The notes: a model not told the origin generated them from the sequence alone. 35,680 nt of DNA from an uncultured Anaerolineaceae bacterium (GCA_937967805.1 CALBTC010000366.1:1-35680), one strand, 5' to 3'; positions 17,835 to 26,324 are shown, numbered from the stretch's first letter. Program-made: numbers and translations.

Positions 17835-18821
17835 TTATGGTGAATGTTGTGGGCCAGGGATGACCTTGTTGTTGCCGTCTGTTACCCCATCATAAGGTAT
17901 ATCATAGCCGCGCACCTTGTTGTTGGTGACGCTGTTGCCACTGCCCCAATCACCAATTCCGTAATCATACGCACTGTTGGGATGATCTGCGCCTTCATCA
18001 AAAACGCGGTTGTTATGAACAACACCGTTATTGGCGAAGAAGTAGATACCGATGTCGGCATTGCCGCGAATATTGTTCAGGCTGACGTCTGCGTCATCGG
18101 CAAGATACACTAGCACGGCCGTTGCCGCAAAATTACTTGTGCCCATCCACTGGTTGCCATCTATGTGATTATGCTGCACGCTCCCCGTCGCGCCGAAGCC
18201 TAATTGTACCGAATTGGCTGCCAGGTTGGCCTGCGTAGCTGAGGCGCCGACGTCATTGTGGTGGATGTCAACATTTACATCACCATTGGCGACAATTCCG
18301 GTCTTTTGGTAATCTGCCAGCTCATTGTGAGCGATTTCTACGAACTGTGTGTTGGGATGTGTGCCGTCAAACGGTGCATTTCGCACCTCGATGGCAATTC
18401 CTTCCTGGCAGCCGCTGGCACCCTGGTTCAACCCCATGACGGAGCTGTGCTTGATTGAGCCGGAAGCGCCTTCAAACATGATACCCCTCAGGCGGTCAGC
18501 CCCGCCGTCGCACACGTTTGCCAGACCGCTGACTGTAACATTCAAATTGATCACATGCGCTGTTGCACCGCCATTGGCGACCACAGCACCCTTAAAGTGA
18601 TCCGCCGGGGGATCAACGGCCGTTATTGTATTCCCGGCCCCATCCAGTGTAAAACCGTCTGGAATGGCAATCGTGCTGTCTGTTGTGCAGTCACCATCCA
18701 GCGTCATGGTGCTCCCTGTGATTGTAAACGTACAGCTTGTAGCAGCCCCTGCCTGACTTACGCCAAACAGCCCTGTCAGGGCAATAATCAATAACAATAC
18801 AACTACTTTTTTACGGTTCAT
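17835..18821 (-). CDS. Secreted parallel beta-helix protein
   Basis: 328 residues from ATG 18821. A classical signal peptide (MNRKKVVVLLLIIALTG, cleavage probably after SQAGA near residue 26) precedes a short N-terminal segment (CTFTITGSTMTLDGDCTTDS). A NosD-type right-handed beta-helix follows, with N-x-V/I repeats such as VEIAHNELADYQKTGIVANG, VDIHHNDVG, GSVQHNHIDGNQ and NVDIHHN. Such folds occur in carbohydrate-active enzymes and surface proteins; no catalytic residues are identifiable. The start at 18821 is preferred over ATG 18833 because GAGAGA lies 4-5 nt upstream. Beta-helix units resemble in style those in the adjacent giant protein. The gap from 18834 to 19119 shows no gene. Confidence 0.85.
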   Translation of the reverse strand: MNRKKVVVLLLIIALTGLFGVSQAGAATSCTFTITGSTMTLDGDCTTDSTIAIPDGFTLDGAGNTITAVDPPADHFKGAVVANGGATAHVINLNVTVSGLANVCDGGADRLRGIMFEGASGSIKHSSVMGLNQGASGCQEGIAIEVRNAPFDGTHPNTQFVEIAHNELADYQKTGIVANGDVNVDIHHNDVGASATQANLAANSVQLGFGATGSVQHNHIDGNQWMGTSNFAATAVLVYLADDADVSLNNIRGNADIGIYFFANNGVVHNNRVFDEGADHPNSAYDYGIGDWGSGNSVTNNKVRGYDIPYDGVTDGNNKVIPGPQHSP

Positions 18822-19119
18822 TTTTCTCTCCATGCATATGCTACTGCGATCAACTACATTCTGATAATTGGGGAAGGTTTTATCAAAAACAGAGCCTCCT
18901 TTCGCCTATGGGATAGAGAACAACAATCACATCTGCGAATAACCGTAATGAATGCAAAAGAAAGTACAGTTATGAGTAAAAACTATTCGGTTTAGTCAGG
19001 ATGATTTCAAGGTTATCGGCACTTTGGCAATTACACAAAGAGTCACTTGATGTTTCACTTTAACATATCGGCAGGAGGATTTCAATACTTTTGGCAAACC
19101 AATTTGCTAACTCGGTGGT

Positions 19120-20352
19120 TTATCCGTTACCATCGGCAAGTTTTTGCGCAGCCGGGGAGTGGCGTAAGCGGAACATGGCCCATATGCCCACGACTGGCCC
19201 GATGGCCAAAAAGGCAAAGGCGTAGCGCCAGGTCACGGCCGTTTCCAGCGGCGGCACCATACGAATCGTAAACAATGTCAGCAAAAAGCCCAGGCTGGTT
19301 TGCAGCGTCAGGGCCGTGCCCACGTATTCGCGTGGGGCCAGCTCGCTGACGGCGGCGGAAAATTGGGCCGAATCGGCCACGATGGCCAGGCCCCACACCA
19401 GGCAGACTATAGCCAGCAGCAGCGGATTGCCGCCAAACAAAAAGCCCACGCCCACGGCACAGGTGCCGGAAATAAGCAGTGAAGTGATGGTGATGGTGGT
19501 ACGGCCGTAGCGATCGGCCAACTGTCCGGCCAGTAAGCTGCCCAATCCACCAATAGCAATCACGCCAAATGCCGTCAGGCTGGCCCAAACAGGTGAAACG
19601 TTGACGGCCGTATAGCTGGCCAGCAAAAAGAGCGACACCCAGGACCACATGGCGTACAGTTCCCACATATGCCCCAGGTAGCCCAGATTGGCCAGCAGCA
19701 CCTCTCGCTGGCGTAAAATGTGGCCCACCTGCCGCCAGTTAAACGGCGGTGATGGGCTGCGATACGGTCCTTCGTGCACAAACAGCGCGCCAAGCAGCCC
19801 GCCAAACAGCGCCAATCCGCCGGCCAGATAAAGCACCGGCTGCCACGCCTCCACGCCGCCAAAGACGTTGAGCAGATGCGGCACGGCGGAACCAACCGTC
19901 AATGCCCCTACCAGCAGGCCAATGCCCAGGCCGCGATCTTTTTGCGTCCAGGTGGCCATGATTTTCATGCCCACCGGATAGACGCCGGCCAGCAGCACGC
20001 CGGTGAGAAAGCGCAGCAGCAGTGCCAGGGCCAGGCCATTGGCCAGGAGGGGGATGAGCAGCGTCGCCAGCCCGGCCAGCAGAGCAGAGCCGGTAAACAG
20101 CCAGCGGGCAGGCAGCCGGTCCGCCAGGTTGAGCGTGGCGGAGCCGAGCGCGCCCACCACAAAACCAATCTGCACCGACATGGTGAGCCAGGCGCGGCCG
20201 CCTTCGCTCAAGGTCCACGCTTCAGTGAGGGCGGGCACCACGGCCGAAGCGGAAAACCAGACGGCCATTGCCAGCAGCTCGGCCAGGGAGAGCAGCAGCA
20301 GGGTGCGCCATTTTTGGCGGAAACCAGGGGTTGAGGCGGTTTGCGAGATCAT
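19120..20352 (-). CDS. MFS transporter
   Basis: 410 residues, about 12 hydrophobic segments. The first (LLLLSLAELLAMAVWFSASAV) follows a short cytoplasmic N-terminus. The loop between TM2 and TM3 carries a degenerate MFS motif (LADRLPARWLFTGSA), and the second half repeats it (GQLADRYGRTTITITSLL), matching D-R-x-G-R-R/K. TM4-5 carries RFLTGVLLAGVYPVGMKIMATW. The substrate is not predictable; family resemblance is to drug or small-anion permeases. ATG 20352 is chosen over GTG 20361 because AAAAAGG lies at proper spacing before the ATG. It is divergent from the VKOR gene. Confidence 0.88.
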   Translation of the reverse strand: MISQTASTPGFRQKWRTLLLLSLAELLAMAVWFSASAVVPALTEAWTLSEGGRAWLTMSVQIGFVVGALGSATLNLADRLPARWLFTGSALLAGLATLLIPLLANGLALALLLRFLTGVLLAGVYPVGMKIMATWTQKDRGLGIGLLVGALTVGSAVPHLLNVFGGVEAWQPVLYLAGGLALFGGLLGALFVHEGPYRSPSPPFNWRQVGHILRQREVLLANLGYLGHMWELYAMWSWVSLFLLASYTAVNVSPVWASLTAFGVIAIGGLGSLLAGQLADRYGRTTITITSLLISGTCAVGVGFLFGGNPLLLAIVCLVWGLAIVADSAQFSAAVSELAPREYVGTALTLQTSLGFLLTLFTIRMVPPLETAVTWRYAFAFLAIGPVVGIWAMFRLRHSPAAQKLADGNG

Positions 20353-20496
20353 GGGATTCACCTTTTTGCGTTATTGGCTTGTATTGTAGCTGGAAACGGC
20401 CGTTTTTGTTGGGAGCGGCACTTACAACCGTTAATGATTGGTCAATAAGCGACCGTTGTAAGGCTAAAAGCAGATGTTTTAGGCTAGAATAGCAGC

Positions 20497-21183
20497 ATGT
20501 CTGATTTTTGGCGGCGTAAGGAACTTTATTGGATTGTTGGCAGCCTGGGGTTTCTGGCTGCGATGCTGCTTGCCTGGGAGTGGGCTGTTTTTGAGGCGTC
20601 GGTGTGGCAGGAAGGGGTGGGGGGAACGGCCGTGCTCGACCGCCTTACCATGGACCCCATCGGCAACACGCTGGCCATCATTGCCCTGGTGAGCATGGTG
20701 TGCGTGGTGGCCCTCACCGTTTACCGGCTCAATAAAAAAGCAACGATTCCGGTTTCTGGCTGGTGGGCCATTCCCCTGCTGGCGCTGATTGGGTTGGGCA
20801 TTATGCTTCACCTCTCATCTATCCCCGAAACCAACATTTGCTACCCCAATGGGGCCTGCCAGATTATTCAGCAGAGCGAGTACGGCGAAATTTTAGACGT
20901 TCCGGTTGGTGTGTGGGGTGCGCTGGGTTACCTGGCCATCCTGCTAACCTGGAGCGCCAGCTTGCTTGGGTCATCCCGATTGTTAAGCGTCATCCCCTGG
21001 GTGCTGCTGGCCCTGACGCTGCTGGGCGTGCTGTTCTCTCTTTACTTCACCTTTTTGGAGCCGTTTGTTATTGGCGCAACCTGCCCCTGGTGCCTCACCT
21101 CCGCCATTTTGATGACCATTTTGTTTTGGCTGAGCGCGGAAACGGTGCAGAGCTTGCGGTTGGAACAATTGCTTTTCGGTTGA
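20497..21183 (+). CDS. Vitamin K epoxide reductase (VKOR) family protein
   Basis: 228-residue integral membrane thiol oxidoreductase. Bacterial VKORs reoxidise a DsbA-like partner and pass electrons to quinone, driving disulfide formation outside the membrane. Visible active-site cysteines: loop pair Cys115/Cys121 (ICYPNGACQ, CX5C) and the quinone-proximal pair Cys196/Cys199 (TCPWCL), with the conserved VPVGVWGALGYL between them. There are about five hydrophobic helices and an N-terminal extra helix (about 10-30). There is no fused thioredoxin domain, so a separate partner is needed; none is nearby. A TAGAAT (20485-20490) only 6 nt before the ATG could be a -10 box, implying a leaderless mRNA, but no good -35 is visible. 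Confidence 0.88.
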   Translation: MSDFWRRKELYWIVGSLGFLAAMLLAWEWAVFEASVWQEGVGGTAVLDRLTMDPIGNTLAIIALVSMVCVVALTVYRLNKKATIPVSGWWAIPLLALIGLGIMLHLSSIPETNICYPNGACQIIQQSEYGEILDVPVGVWGALGYLAILLTWSASLLGSSRLLSVIPWVLLALTLLGVLFSLYFTFLEPFVIGATCPWCLTSAILMTILFWLSAETVQSLRLEQLLFG

Positions 21184-21248
21184 GCGAAGGAAATCCTTGC
21201 TTTAAACTGGCTGTGATGAAGCGTTCAGGAAATATCCAAGAGAGTAAA

Positions 21249-22043
21249 ATGCCAATCGATTGGAAAAAAGATAGCCAGAGTTTTGATGGGGTCGCTGAAC
21301 TTTACGAAACTTATCGTCCTAGCTATCCTGTTGAGTTGATTAATGATGTTGTTACTTTGTCCGGCATCCAGCCAGATGGGGAGATTCTGGAGGTTGGCAG
21401 CGGTACCGGCAAAGCCACGCGCCTGTTTGCCCAACGAGGATTTTCAATTCTGTGCCTGGAACCAGGCCAAAACCTGATTGACATAGCCAAGGCGCAGCTC
21501 AACGACCACCCACAGGTGCGGTTTGAGCGGAGCCGATTTGAAGAGTGGGAAGCCAGACAAAGAAAATTTGATCTGCTCATATCGGCGCAGGCGTTTCATT
21601 GGGTGCCACTGGAAGTGCGCTTTGTGAAAGCAGCCAGCGTCTTGAAACCTCAAGGCCACATTGCTCTCTTTTGGAATATGTATCCTGGAGTGGATGGGCC
21701 CATCAGGCATGATTTAGATGAGATTTACCGCCAACACGCTGCCGAATTGGCTAAAGAACATGTTCCACCCGAACAACTGATTCAGGAGCGGACTGCCTCA
21801 TTGAAAGCGGAGAAACAGTTTGAAAACGTAATTGTCCGTACCTATCGTTGGGCAGTCCAATATAAAACGGAGGCGTATTTGGGCCTGTTAAATACGTATT
21901 CGGATCATCTTCGGCTGCCTGAGCAGCGGCGTCGGGCACTTTTCGGGGCGATTGCAGAGCTGCTTAAACAGCACGATGGCCTGATTGAAAAGCCGTATCT
22001 GGCAGTTTTGTACATGGCGCGCAGAAAAAGTGGAGATGCGTGA
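21249..22043 (+). CDS. Class I SAM-dependent methyltransferase
   Basis: 264 residues. SAM-binding motif I EILEVGSGTGKATRLF (about 45-60), acidic motif II end LCLEPG (Glu71), motif IV region DLLISAQAFHWVP and post-motif LKPQGHIALFWNMYPG match the Methyltransf_11/25 type. The substrate is unknown. ATG 21249 has AAGAGAG upstream; ATG 21216 in frame would add 11 residues. It starts 65 nt after the VKOR stop, so cotranscription is possible. The open frame extends much further upstream (to about 20763), but that part overlaps the VKOR gene in another frame and is not real coding. Confidence 0.88.
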   Translation: MPIDWKKDSQSFDGVAELYETYRPSYPVELINDVVTLSGIQPDGEILEVGSGTGKATRLFAQRGFSILCLEPGQNLIDIAKAQLNDHPQVRFERSRFEEWEARQRKFDLLISAQAFHWVPLEVRFVKAASVLKPQGHIALFWNMYPGVDGPIRHDLDEIYRQHAAELAKEHVPPEQLIQERTASLKAEKQFENVIVRTYRWAVQYKTEAYLGLLNTYSDHLRLPEQRRRALFGAIAELLKQHDGLIEKPYLAVLYMARRKSGDA

Positions 22044-22080
22044 CGAGAACTGAATCACGTTTCACGCATCACGTTTCACT
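22033..22080. terminator. Heptad-type hairpin between convergent genes
   Basis: GATGCGTGA (22035-22043, including the methyltransferase stop) pairs perfectly with TCACGCATC (22062-22070). The sequence can be parsed into 7-nt units (cacgttt-cacgcat-cacgttt-cac). It resembles the element at 6222-6299 in unit sequence. Confidence 0.6.
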
Positions 22081-22503
22081 TGTTTGAGCAACGGCCGTTC
22101 TTATCTTCGTCTCGCTGGTAAGCGTGCGATGCACCGGGCAGCGATCGGCAATTTCCGCCAGGCGTTTAATTTGCACTTCGTCTAACTCCCCTGCAAAACT
22201 GATTTCACATTCGATAATATCGACCGGAGACTTGCCCTCTGTTTGGCAATCTTCACATTCATCCGCCGCCACTTTGCGGTGGTTCATGGTGAGCGTGACG
22301 GTTTCGACGGGCCACTTTTTGCGCCGGGCGTACAGGTGGACGGTCATCACTTTGCAGGCGGCCAGCGAGCTGAGCAGCAGGTCGTAGGGGCTGGGGCCTT
22401 TGTCATCGCCACCGGCGCTGAGCGGCTCATCGGCCAAAATGTGGTGGTTGCTGGCCTGGATTTCTACTTGAAGGTTCTCCAGGCTGCGGGCGGTTACGGT
22501 CAT
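22069..22503 (-). CDS. OsmC family protein
   Basis: 144 residues, usual OsmC/YhfA-like size. The fold's signature SPYDLLLSSLAACKVMTVHLY carries the first reactive Cys50, and DRCPVHRTL carries Cys122. OsmC/Ohr proteins reduce organic hydroperoxides with this cysteine pair; the YhfA-like subgroup is less well defined. An extra pair Cys83/Cys86 (ECEDC) lies in the middle loop and is a common variant in this subgroup. ATG 22503 is preceded by AAGGAG at 6 nt. Cytoplasmic; 80 nt separates it from the phosphogluconolactonase gene start side. Confidence 0.9.
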   Translation of the reverse strand: MTVTARSLENLQVEIQASNHHILADEPLSAGGDDKGPSPYDLLLSSLAACKVMTVHLYARRKKWPVETVTLTMNHRKVAADECEDCQTEGKSPVDIIECEISFAGELDEVQIKRLAEIADRCPVHRTLTSETKIRTAVAQTSET

Positions 22504-22584
22504 GAAGGTCTCCTTGAAAAAAGATGTAGACGAGGAGGCTGCTCCTCACTTTGGCGCTTGGTTGGTCAATTTTTAAAAATTGAC

Positions 22585-23331
22585 CTACGTTAGTTGGCTA
22601 AGGTGCTGGGCTGCGGCCGTATCGGTGAGCCAGGTAAGCGTGCCGTTGACCGGCTGAATGCGCTGGGCGGGCAGCATCTCCGGCCGGTGCGGGCCGTACA
22701 GCACTTTTTGCAGTGTGTCAGCCTTGCTGCTGCCGCTGACCAGGAAGATGACGTGCCGGGCGCAGTTGATCACGGTTGGCGTGAGGCTGATGCGCTGGGC
22801 GGGACGGCCGTCATAATCTGCCGTCACGCCAACGACCCAGTCCGGCTGCTGTACGGACGAACTAGGGAAAAGCGAAGCGGTGTGCCCGTCGCTGCCCATG
22901 CCCAGCAGCACAACGTCCAAAACCGGCGTTTCCCCATTGCCGGCAAACGCTTGCAGCTGGTGGGTGTAGTCGGCAACGGCCGTTTCCATGTCCAGCTCAC
23001 CACAGGCACGATGAATGTTTTGCGGCGGGATCGGCACTTTCTCAAGCAGTACCTCGGCCACCTGACCATAGTTGCTGCCGGGATTATCTGGCGGCACCAG
23101 CCGTTCATCCCCCCAGAATAGGTGGGTTTGCTGCCACGGTATTCGGTCACAAAACGGCCGTTCTGCCAAACGTTTATACACGCCGGTTGGCGTGCTCCCG
23201 CCACAAAGCGCCAGACTAAAACGGCCCTCCTGCCCTACTGCTTCTTGTGCCAGGGTGGTCAATAACCAGGCCGCGGCCTGGTTGAAGGACGCACCGTCTT
23301 TGTAGATGTGCAAGGTAAAGGGCTTACTCAT
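22585..23331 (-). CDS. pgl: 6-phosphogluconolactonase
   Basis: 248 residues, typical for the Pgl/DevB type. It hydrolyses 6-phosphoglucono-delta-lactone to 6-phosphogluconate in the oxidative pentose phosphate pathway. Visible motifs: LALCGGSTPTGVYKRL (40-54), HLFWGDERLVPPDNPGSN (70-87) and VLLGMGSDGHTASLFP (141-156), which hold the substrate phosphate and catalytic residues of the family. Its start overlaps the glucokinase stop by 8 nt (ATGAGTAA), implying translational coupling. The pair supplies glucose 6-phosphate and processes its oxidised product; glucose-6-phosphate dehydrogenase is not in the window. Confidence 0.93.
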   Translation of the reverse strand: MSKPFTLHIYKDGASFNQAAAWLLTTLAQEAVGQEGRFSLALCGGSTPTGVYKRLAERPFCDRIPWQQTHLFWGDERLVPPDNPGSNYGQVAEVLLEKVPIPPQNIHRACGELDMETAVADYTHQLQAFAGNGETPVLDVVLLGMGSDGHTASLFPSSSVQQPDWVVGVTADYDGRPAQRISLTPTVINCARHVIFLVSGSSKADTLQKVLYGPHRPEMLPAQRIQPVNGTLTWLTDTAAAQHLSQLT

Positions 23332-24316
23332 GCAGCAAGTCCAGTCCGCCCCAGGCCGCCCCCAGCAGTGCCGTTTGTGGATTACAGATCACTTGCAGCG
23401 GCATCTTGTGCAGCAGGTTGGTAAAGCGTCCCTTGTCGGCAAACCTGGCAATAAAGCGATCTGTTTGCAGCAGATTGAGCATACGGGGTGGAATGCCGCC
23501 ACCTAGAAAAACGCCGCCGGTGGCCAACACTTTGAGGGCCATATTGCTGGCTTCGCCGGCCAAAATATCGACAAACATCTGCACGGTGACGGTGCAAATT
23601 TCGGCGGTCTTGGCCAGTCCTGCTTCCACAATGACGGGCGTTGGGTCCTCGGCCTGCTCAATTTGCTCGCGCAGCCAGTCGGGTTCCGGGAAACGGCCGT
23701 CTTGCCGCCAAAACGCATACAAATTGGGAATGCCGCTGCCGGAACAGACGCGCTCGAAGCTGACGTGTTTGTATTTTTTCTGTAAAAAGGCCAGCAGAGC
23801 GCATTCATCCGGGGTGGTGGGGGAGAAAGAGGCATGCCCTCCTTCGGAGGGATGGGCCTGGTAGCGCTGGCCGTCCCAAATGAGGAATGCTTCACCCAGG
23901 CCGGTGCCGGGGGCTATCACGGCAATGGCGCCGCCGGCTTCAGCCTGGCCTTCATTGATGGTGGCCAGATCATCGGCTTGCAGATGGGGCACGGCATTGG
24001 CGATAGATTCCAGGTCATTCAGGAGGCGCACCTTGTTGATATGGTGCGCTTTGCCAATTGTGGCCGAGTCGATCAACCAGGGTAAGTTGGTAATTTGGGA
24101 ACGGCCGTCCACAACCGGTCCCGCGACGCCAAAGCTGGCCGCCTCAATGTCCACATCTTTGTCTTGCAGAAATTTCGCGATGATCGCTTCCAATGAGGGA
24201 AACTTGCCGCTGGGGAAGGTGTGCAAATGCAGCGGATGCAGTGGCGCATCGGAAACTGCAGTGGAAAAGAGCGCCAGCACCGTTTTGGTGCCGCCGACAT
24301 CACCAGCTAACAACAT
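23324..24316 (-). CDS. glk: Glucokinase
   Basis: 330 residues, the length of the bacterial Glk family (distinct from short ROK kinases). It phosphorylates glucose with ATP to glucose 6-phosphate. Visible are the phosphate-1 loop LLAGDVGGTKT (2-12), FGVAGPV, the catalytic-region LPWLIDS and LLNDLESIANAV, IAPGTGLGEAF (adenosine/glucose binding), SEGGHASFSP and the C-terminal ATGGVFLGGGIPP. A GGGGGAG lies just before ATG 24316. It is the middle gene of a tight operon: DUF427 ends 8 nt upstream, and pgl overlaps its stop downstream. Confidence 0.93.
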   Translation of the reverse strand: MLLAGDVGGTKTVLALFSTAVSDAPLHPLHLHTFPSGKFPSLEAIIAKFLQDKDVDIEAASFGVAGPVVDGRSQITNLPWLIDSATIGKAHHINKVRLLNDLESIANAVPHLQADDLATINEGQAEAGGAIAVIAPGTGLGEAFLIWDGQRYQAHPSEGGHASFSPTTPDECALLAFLQKKYKHVSFERVCSGSGIPNLYAFWRQDGRFPEPDWLREQIEQAEDPTPVIVEAGLAKTAEICTVTVQMFVDILAGEASNMALKVLATGGVFLGGGIPPRMLNLLQTDRFIARFADKGRFTNLLHKMPLQVICNPQTALLGAAWGGLDLLHE

Positions 24317-24324
24317 TGCTCCCC

Positions 24325-24609
24325 CTAGGATTCAACCTTGACGCCACGCCAAAAAGCCACATGATCTTTGATGTTGCTGGCAGCCGCTTTGGGAGAGGGA
24401 TAGTACCAGGCGGCATTTTCATTTTTTTGTCCTTCTACTTCAATCGTGTAGTAGCTGGCTGTTCCTTTCCAGGGACAGACGGTCTGGTGATCGCTTTCTT
24501 TAAAATATTGGCGATTAATTGATTTCTGAGGAAAGTAATGGTTGCCTTCGACCACTTCAGTTTGATCACTTTCGGCCAGAACAACATCGTTCCAGATTGC
24601 TTTTGCCAT
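24325..24609 (-). CDS. DUF427 domain protein
   Basis: 94 residues, a complete single-domain DUF427 protein: MAKAIWNDVVLAESDQT, VEGNHYFPQKSI, VCPWKGTASYY and NAAWYYPSPKAAA match the family's conserved strands. The fold is a small beta-tent; the function is unknown. Located first in the operon with glucokinase and 6-phosphogluconolactonase, it may have a sugar-metabolism role, though DUF427 genes occur in many contexts. Strong ribosome site AAGGAG before ATG 24609. Confidence 0.88.
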   Translation of the reverse strand: MAKAIWNDVVLAESDQTEVVEGNHYFPQKSINRQYFKESDHQTVCPWKGTASYYTIEVEGQKNENAAWYYPSPKAAASNIKDHVAFWRGVKVES

Positions 24610-24627
24610 TTTTTCTCCTTGTTTCGT

Positions 24628-24727
24628 GCTGAAGCAGCTCTTTTACATTAATCAATCAACGGGGAGTTTGCTTCAGCCTGGCTGTTTCGCCGCGTCTATT
24701 GCAAATGGCTGCTATTTGGCGAAACAG
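24628..24727. repeat. Two adjacent inverted repeats upstream of the DUF427-glk-pgl operon
   Basis: gctgaagca (24628-24636) matches tgcttcagc (24669-24677), and ctgtttcgcc (24682-24691) matches ggcgaaacag (24718-24727). Both are perfect inverted repeats with 26-32-nt spacers, in the gap between the anti-sigma gene end and the operon start. They could form a terminator for the sigma operon or operators for the sugar operon. No clean T-tract decides. Confidence 0.5.
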
Positions 24728-24802
24728 GGGTTTGTTAAGGGTGGATAAGTAAGGGAAACAGCCGAACGTTCCAGATTCCAGAAAGGAAGGATTGCCGTAT
24801 TT

Positions 24803-25123
24803 TCATTCAGTTTCGGCCGTTTTTAGCACATGCAGTAAAGCGTCATATGCCTCATGACAATCCTGACAAATATCGAGATGGTTCTTTACAAGAGGCATTA
24901 ACTGCTTGGCTTCTTCATCATCGGCAACCAGTTCTACATATTCATCCAGCAGAGCAAATACCTCGTCGCAGCAGTAGGCATCTTCAGTAGTTTTTTCCAG
25001 GCGCTGCATCAGCTCAACCAGGCGTTCCTGGGTGAGCGATTCCGCGGATACTGCCTGGTCCGGTTCAGCCACGGTTTGCCGGGAACGGCTAAATAAATTT
25101 TTGATCTGGTTCCAAATAGTCAT
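24803..25123 (-). CDS. Zinc-finger-type (ZAS-like) anti-sigma factor candidate
   Basis: 106 residues from ATG 25123 (a TTG at 25129 is the longer option). The C-terminal part holds a ZAS-like pattern: CCDEVFALLDEYVEL (Cys51/52) and HLDICQDC (His82, Cys86, Cys89, H-x3-C-x2-C), as in zf-HC2 anti-sigma factors. An N-terminal coiled-coil-prone stretch (LTQERLVELMQRLEK) precedes it. There is no transmembrane helix, so it would be a soluble regulator, perhaps redox- or zinc-sensitive. It lies 100 nt downstream of a sigma factor gene on the same strand, the standard arrangement of a sigma/anti-sigma pair. Confidence 0.75.
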   Translation of the reverse strand: MTIWNQIKNLFSRSRQTVAEPDQAVSAESLTQERLVELMQRLEKTTEDAYCCDEVFALLDEYVELVADDEEAKQLMPLVKNHLDICQDCHEAYDALLHVLKTAETE

Positions 25124-25224
25124 AATCAATGCACATATGTCTTATTCTAAAGGTGATTCGCTCTCTTTGATGGTTTTGTTGCGGTAGTTCTTACCTCAAT
25201 GTCCCTTTTGCCGCGGCGTCCCGG

Positions 25225-25860
25225 TTAGTCGAACACTTGTAAGATGTCGGCCGGCGTGTAGCCATCTTGGGCCAGGCTTTTTTTCAACTTTACACGGGCG
25301 TCGTGCAGCAGTTTGTAAACGGCATTGGGCTTCATCTGTAGCTTATCAGCTATCTGATTGGTCGATCTGCCACGAATGACTGAATCGACCAGGGCCGTGC
25401 GCTGCCGCTCAGTTAAATCGTTTTCAATTAACTTTTGCACGTATTTCAGCAGTTCGGCACGAGCGGTTCTGTTTTCTGGTGTGGGCGCGTCATCGGCTAC
25501 GAAGCTGGGGGTATAGTCGCCGCTTTCTGTTTCGGTCAGGCTGTTTAGAGAGCTGTCTTGCCATCGCTTGCGCCGCAGCTCGGTGAGGGCAACGGAGATA
25601 GCAATTTTATGGGCCCAGGTGGTAAATTTGCTGCGCCCGGCGAACGTGTCGATATTATCCAGCACTTTTAATACTGCTTCCTGAGCAAAATCTTCTGCCT
25701 GGGTGTCAAATTCCGGAGCGGGGGTTTTGACCTGGGCAAGTAAACCACGGCGGAGCCCATTGGTTAATAGCTGGCTCAGGTCGGCAACGGCCGTTTCATA
25801 TTGGGGATGTTCTGGCCGAAGCTCAACCAGCCATTGTTCATTCGTTCTTTTGGTAGTCAC
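25225..25860 (-). CDS. RNA polymerase sigma-70 family factor (ECF type)
   Basis: 211 residues. Region 2 (about 55-100) shows EDFAQEAVLKVLDNIDTFAG and SKFTTWAHKIAISVALTELR, the core-binding and -10-recognition helices. Region 4 (about 148-196) shows LTERQRTALVDSVIRGRST and a helix-turn-helix NAVYKLLHDARVKLKKSL. A 45-residue linker replaces region 3, as in ECF sigmas. The GTG start at 25860 has no ribosome site but lies just after a perfect TATAAT, suggesting a leaderless mRNA. It is followed by a zinc-finger anti-sigma gene and is divergent from a mycoredoxin-like gene, so a redox-stress regulon is a reasonable guess. Confidence 0.88.
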   Translation of the reverse strand: MTTKRTNEQWLVELRPEHPQYETAVADLSQLLTNGLRRGLLAQVKTPAPEFDTQAEDFAQEAVLKVLDNIDTFAGRSKFTTWAHKIAISVALTELRRKRWQDSSLNSLTETESGDYTPSFVADDAPTPENRTARAELLKYVQKLIENDLTERQRTALVDSVIRGRSTNQIADKLQMKPNAVYKLLHDARVKLKKSLAQDGYTPADILQVFD

Positions 25861-25867
25861 GTCACTT

Positions 25868-25873
25868 ATTATA
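25868..25873 (-). promoter_or_regulatory. -10 box of the sigma factor gene
   Basis: Minus-strand TATAAT ends 7 nt before the GTG start of the sigma gene. The -35 position carries only CAGCCA, so the promoter may be activator-dependent or an alternative-sigma type. The predicted +1 coincides with the start codon. Confidence 0.5.
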
Positions 25874-25969
25874 CAGATATTTTGGGTATGTGGCTGGTAG
25901 GTACGCCGATTCTAGTTATTATATTGCTGCTTATGTTACCAACATTCAACGGTGTTAGGAGAGACAAAG

Positions 25970-26236
25970 ATGACCAACAAAGAAAACAATGACGCGTCAA
26001 TCATCATGTACACGACAAGCTGGTGCTCTGACTGCTACCGGGCCAAATATTTGCTCGATGAATATGGAGTGCCTTATGTCAATATTGACGTTGAGGAAAA
26101 TCCTGAAGGCCTGGCGTTTGTGTTGGGGGTGAATAATGGCAAACGTATCGTGCCTACGATTGTTTTTCCGGACAAGACCATTTTGGTAGAACCCTCAAAT
26201 GCGCTTTTGGCAGAGAAAGCAGGCATTGAGCTATAA
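25970..26236 (+). CDS. Glutaredoxin / mycoredoxin-like protein
   Basis: 88 residues, thioredoxin fold. The active site WCSDC (Cys19, Cys22) follows the first strand SIIMYTTS; the cis-Pro strand IVPTIVFPDKTILVEPS closes the glutathione/mycothiol pocket region. CxxC with W before it matches the small mycoredoxin-like group that reduces mixed disulfides. GGAGAG lies 6 nt before ATG 25970, which is preferred over the earlier in-frame TTG-type start at 25952. It shares a 109-bp divergent gap with the sigma factor gene, so both may answer to redox stress. Confidence 0.88.
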   Translation: MTNKENNDASIIMYTTSWCSDCYRAKYLLDEYGVPYVNIDVEENPEGLAFVLGVNNGKRIVPTIVFPDKTILVEPSNALLAEKAGIEL

Positions 26237-26318
26237 AATAGCTGCAAAATGGCTACAAATATAATGTAAACTGCAAGGTTTTGGTCAAAATGACAGTGTG
26301 ATCGTAAGTCAGTTTCGT

Positions 26319-26324
26319 TATAAT
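26319..26324 (+). promoter_or_regulatory. -10 box upstream of the Trp-rich peptide gene
   Basis: Perfect TATAAT in the context cgTTATAATacc. The -35 region (about 26296) has only a weak match. A second TATAAT lies at 26260-26265. If 26319 is used, transcription starts near 26331 and leaves a leader of about 120 nt before the peptide. Confidence 0.45.

Noticed and set aside
20763..21248. N-terminal extension of the methyltransferase frame
   Set aside because: The open frame upstream overlaps the VKOR gene in another phase and shows no family signal; ATG 21249 has the ribosome site.
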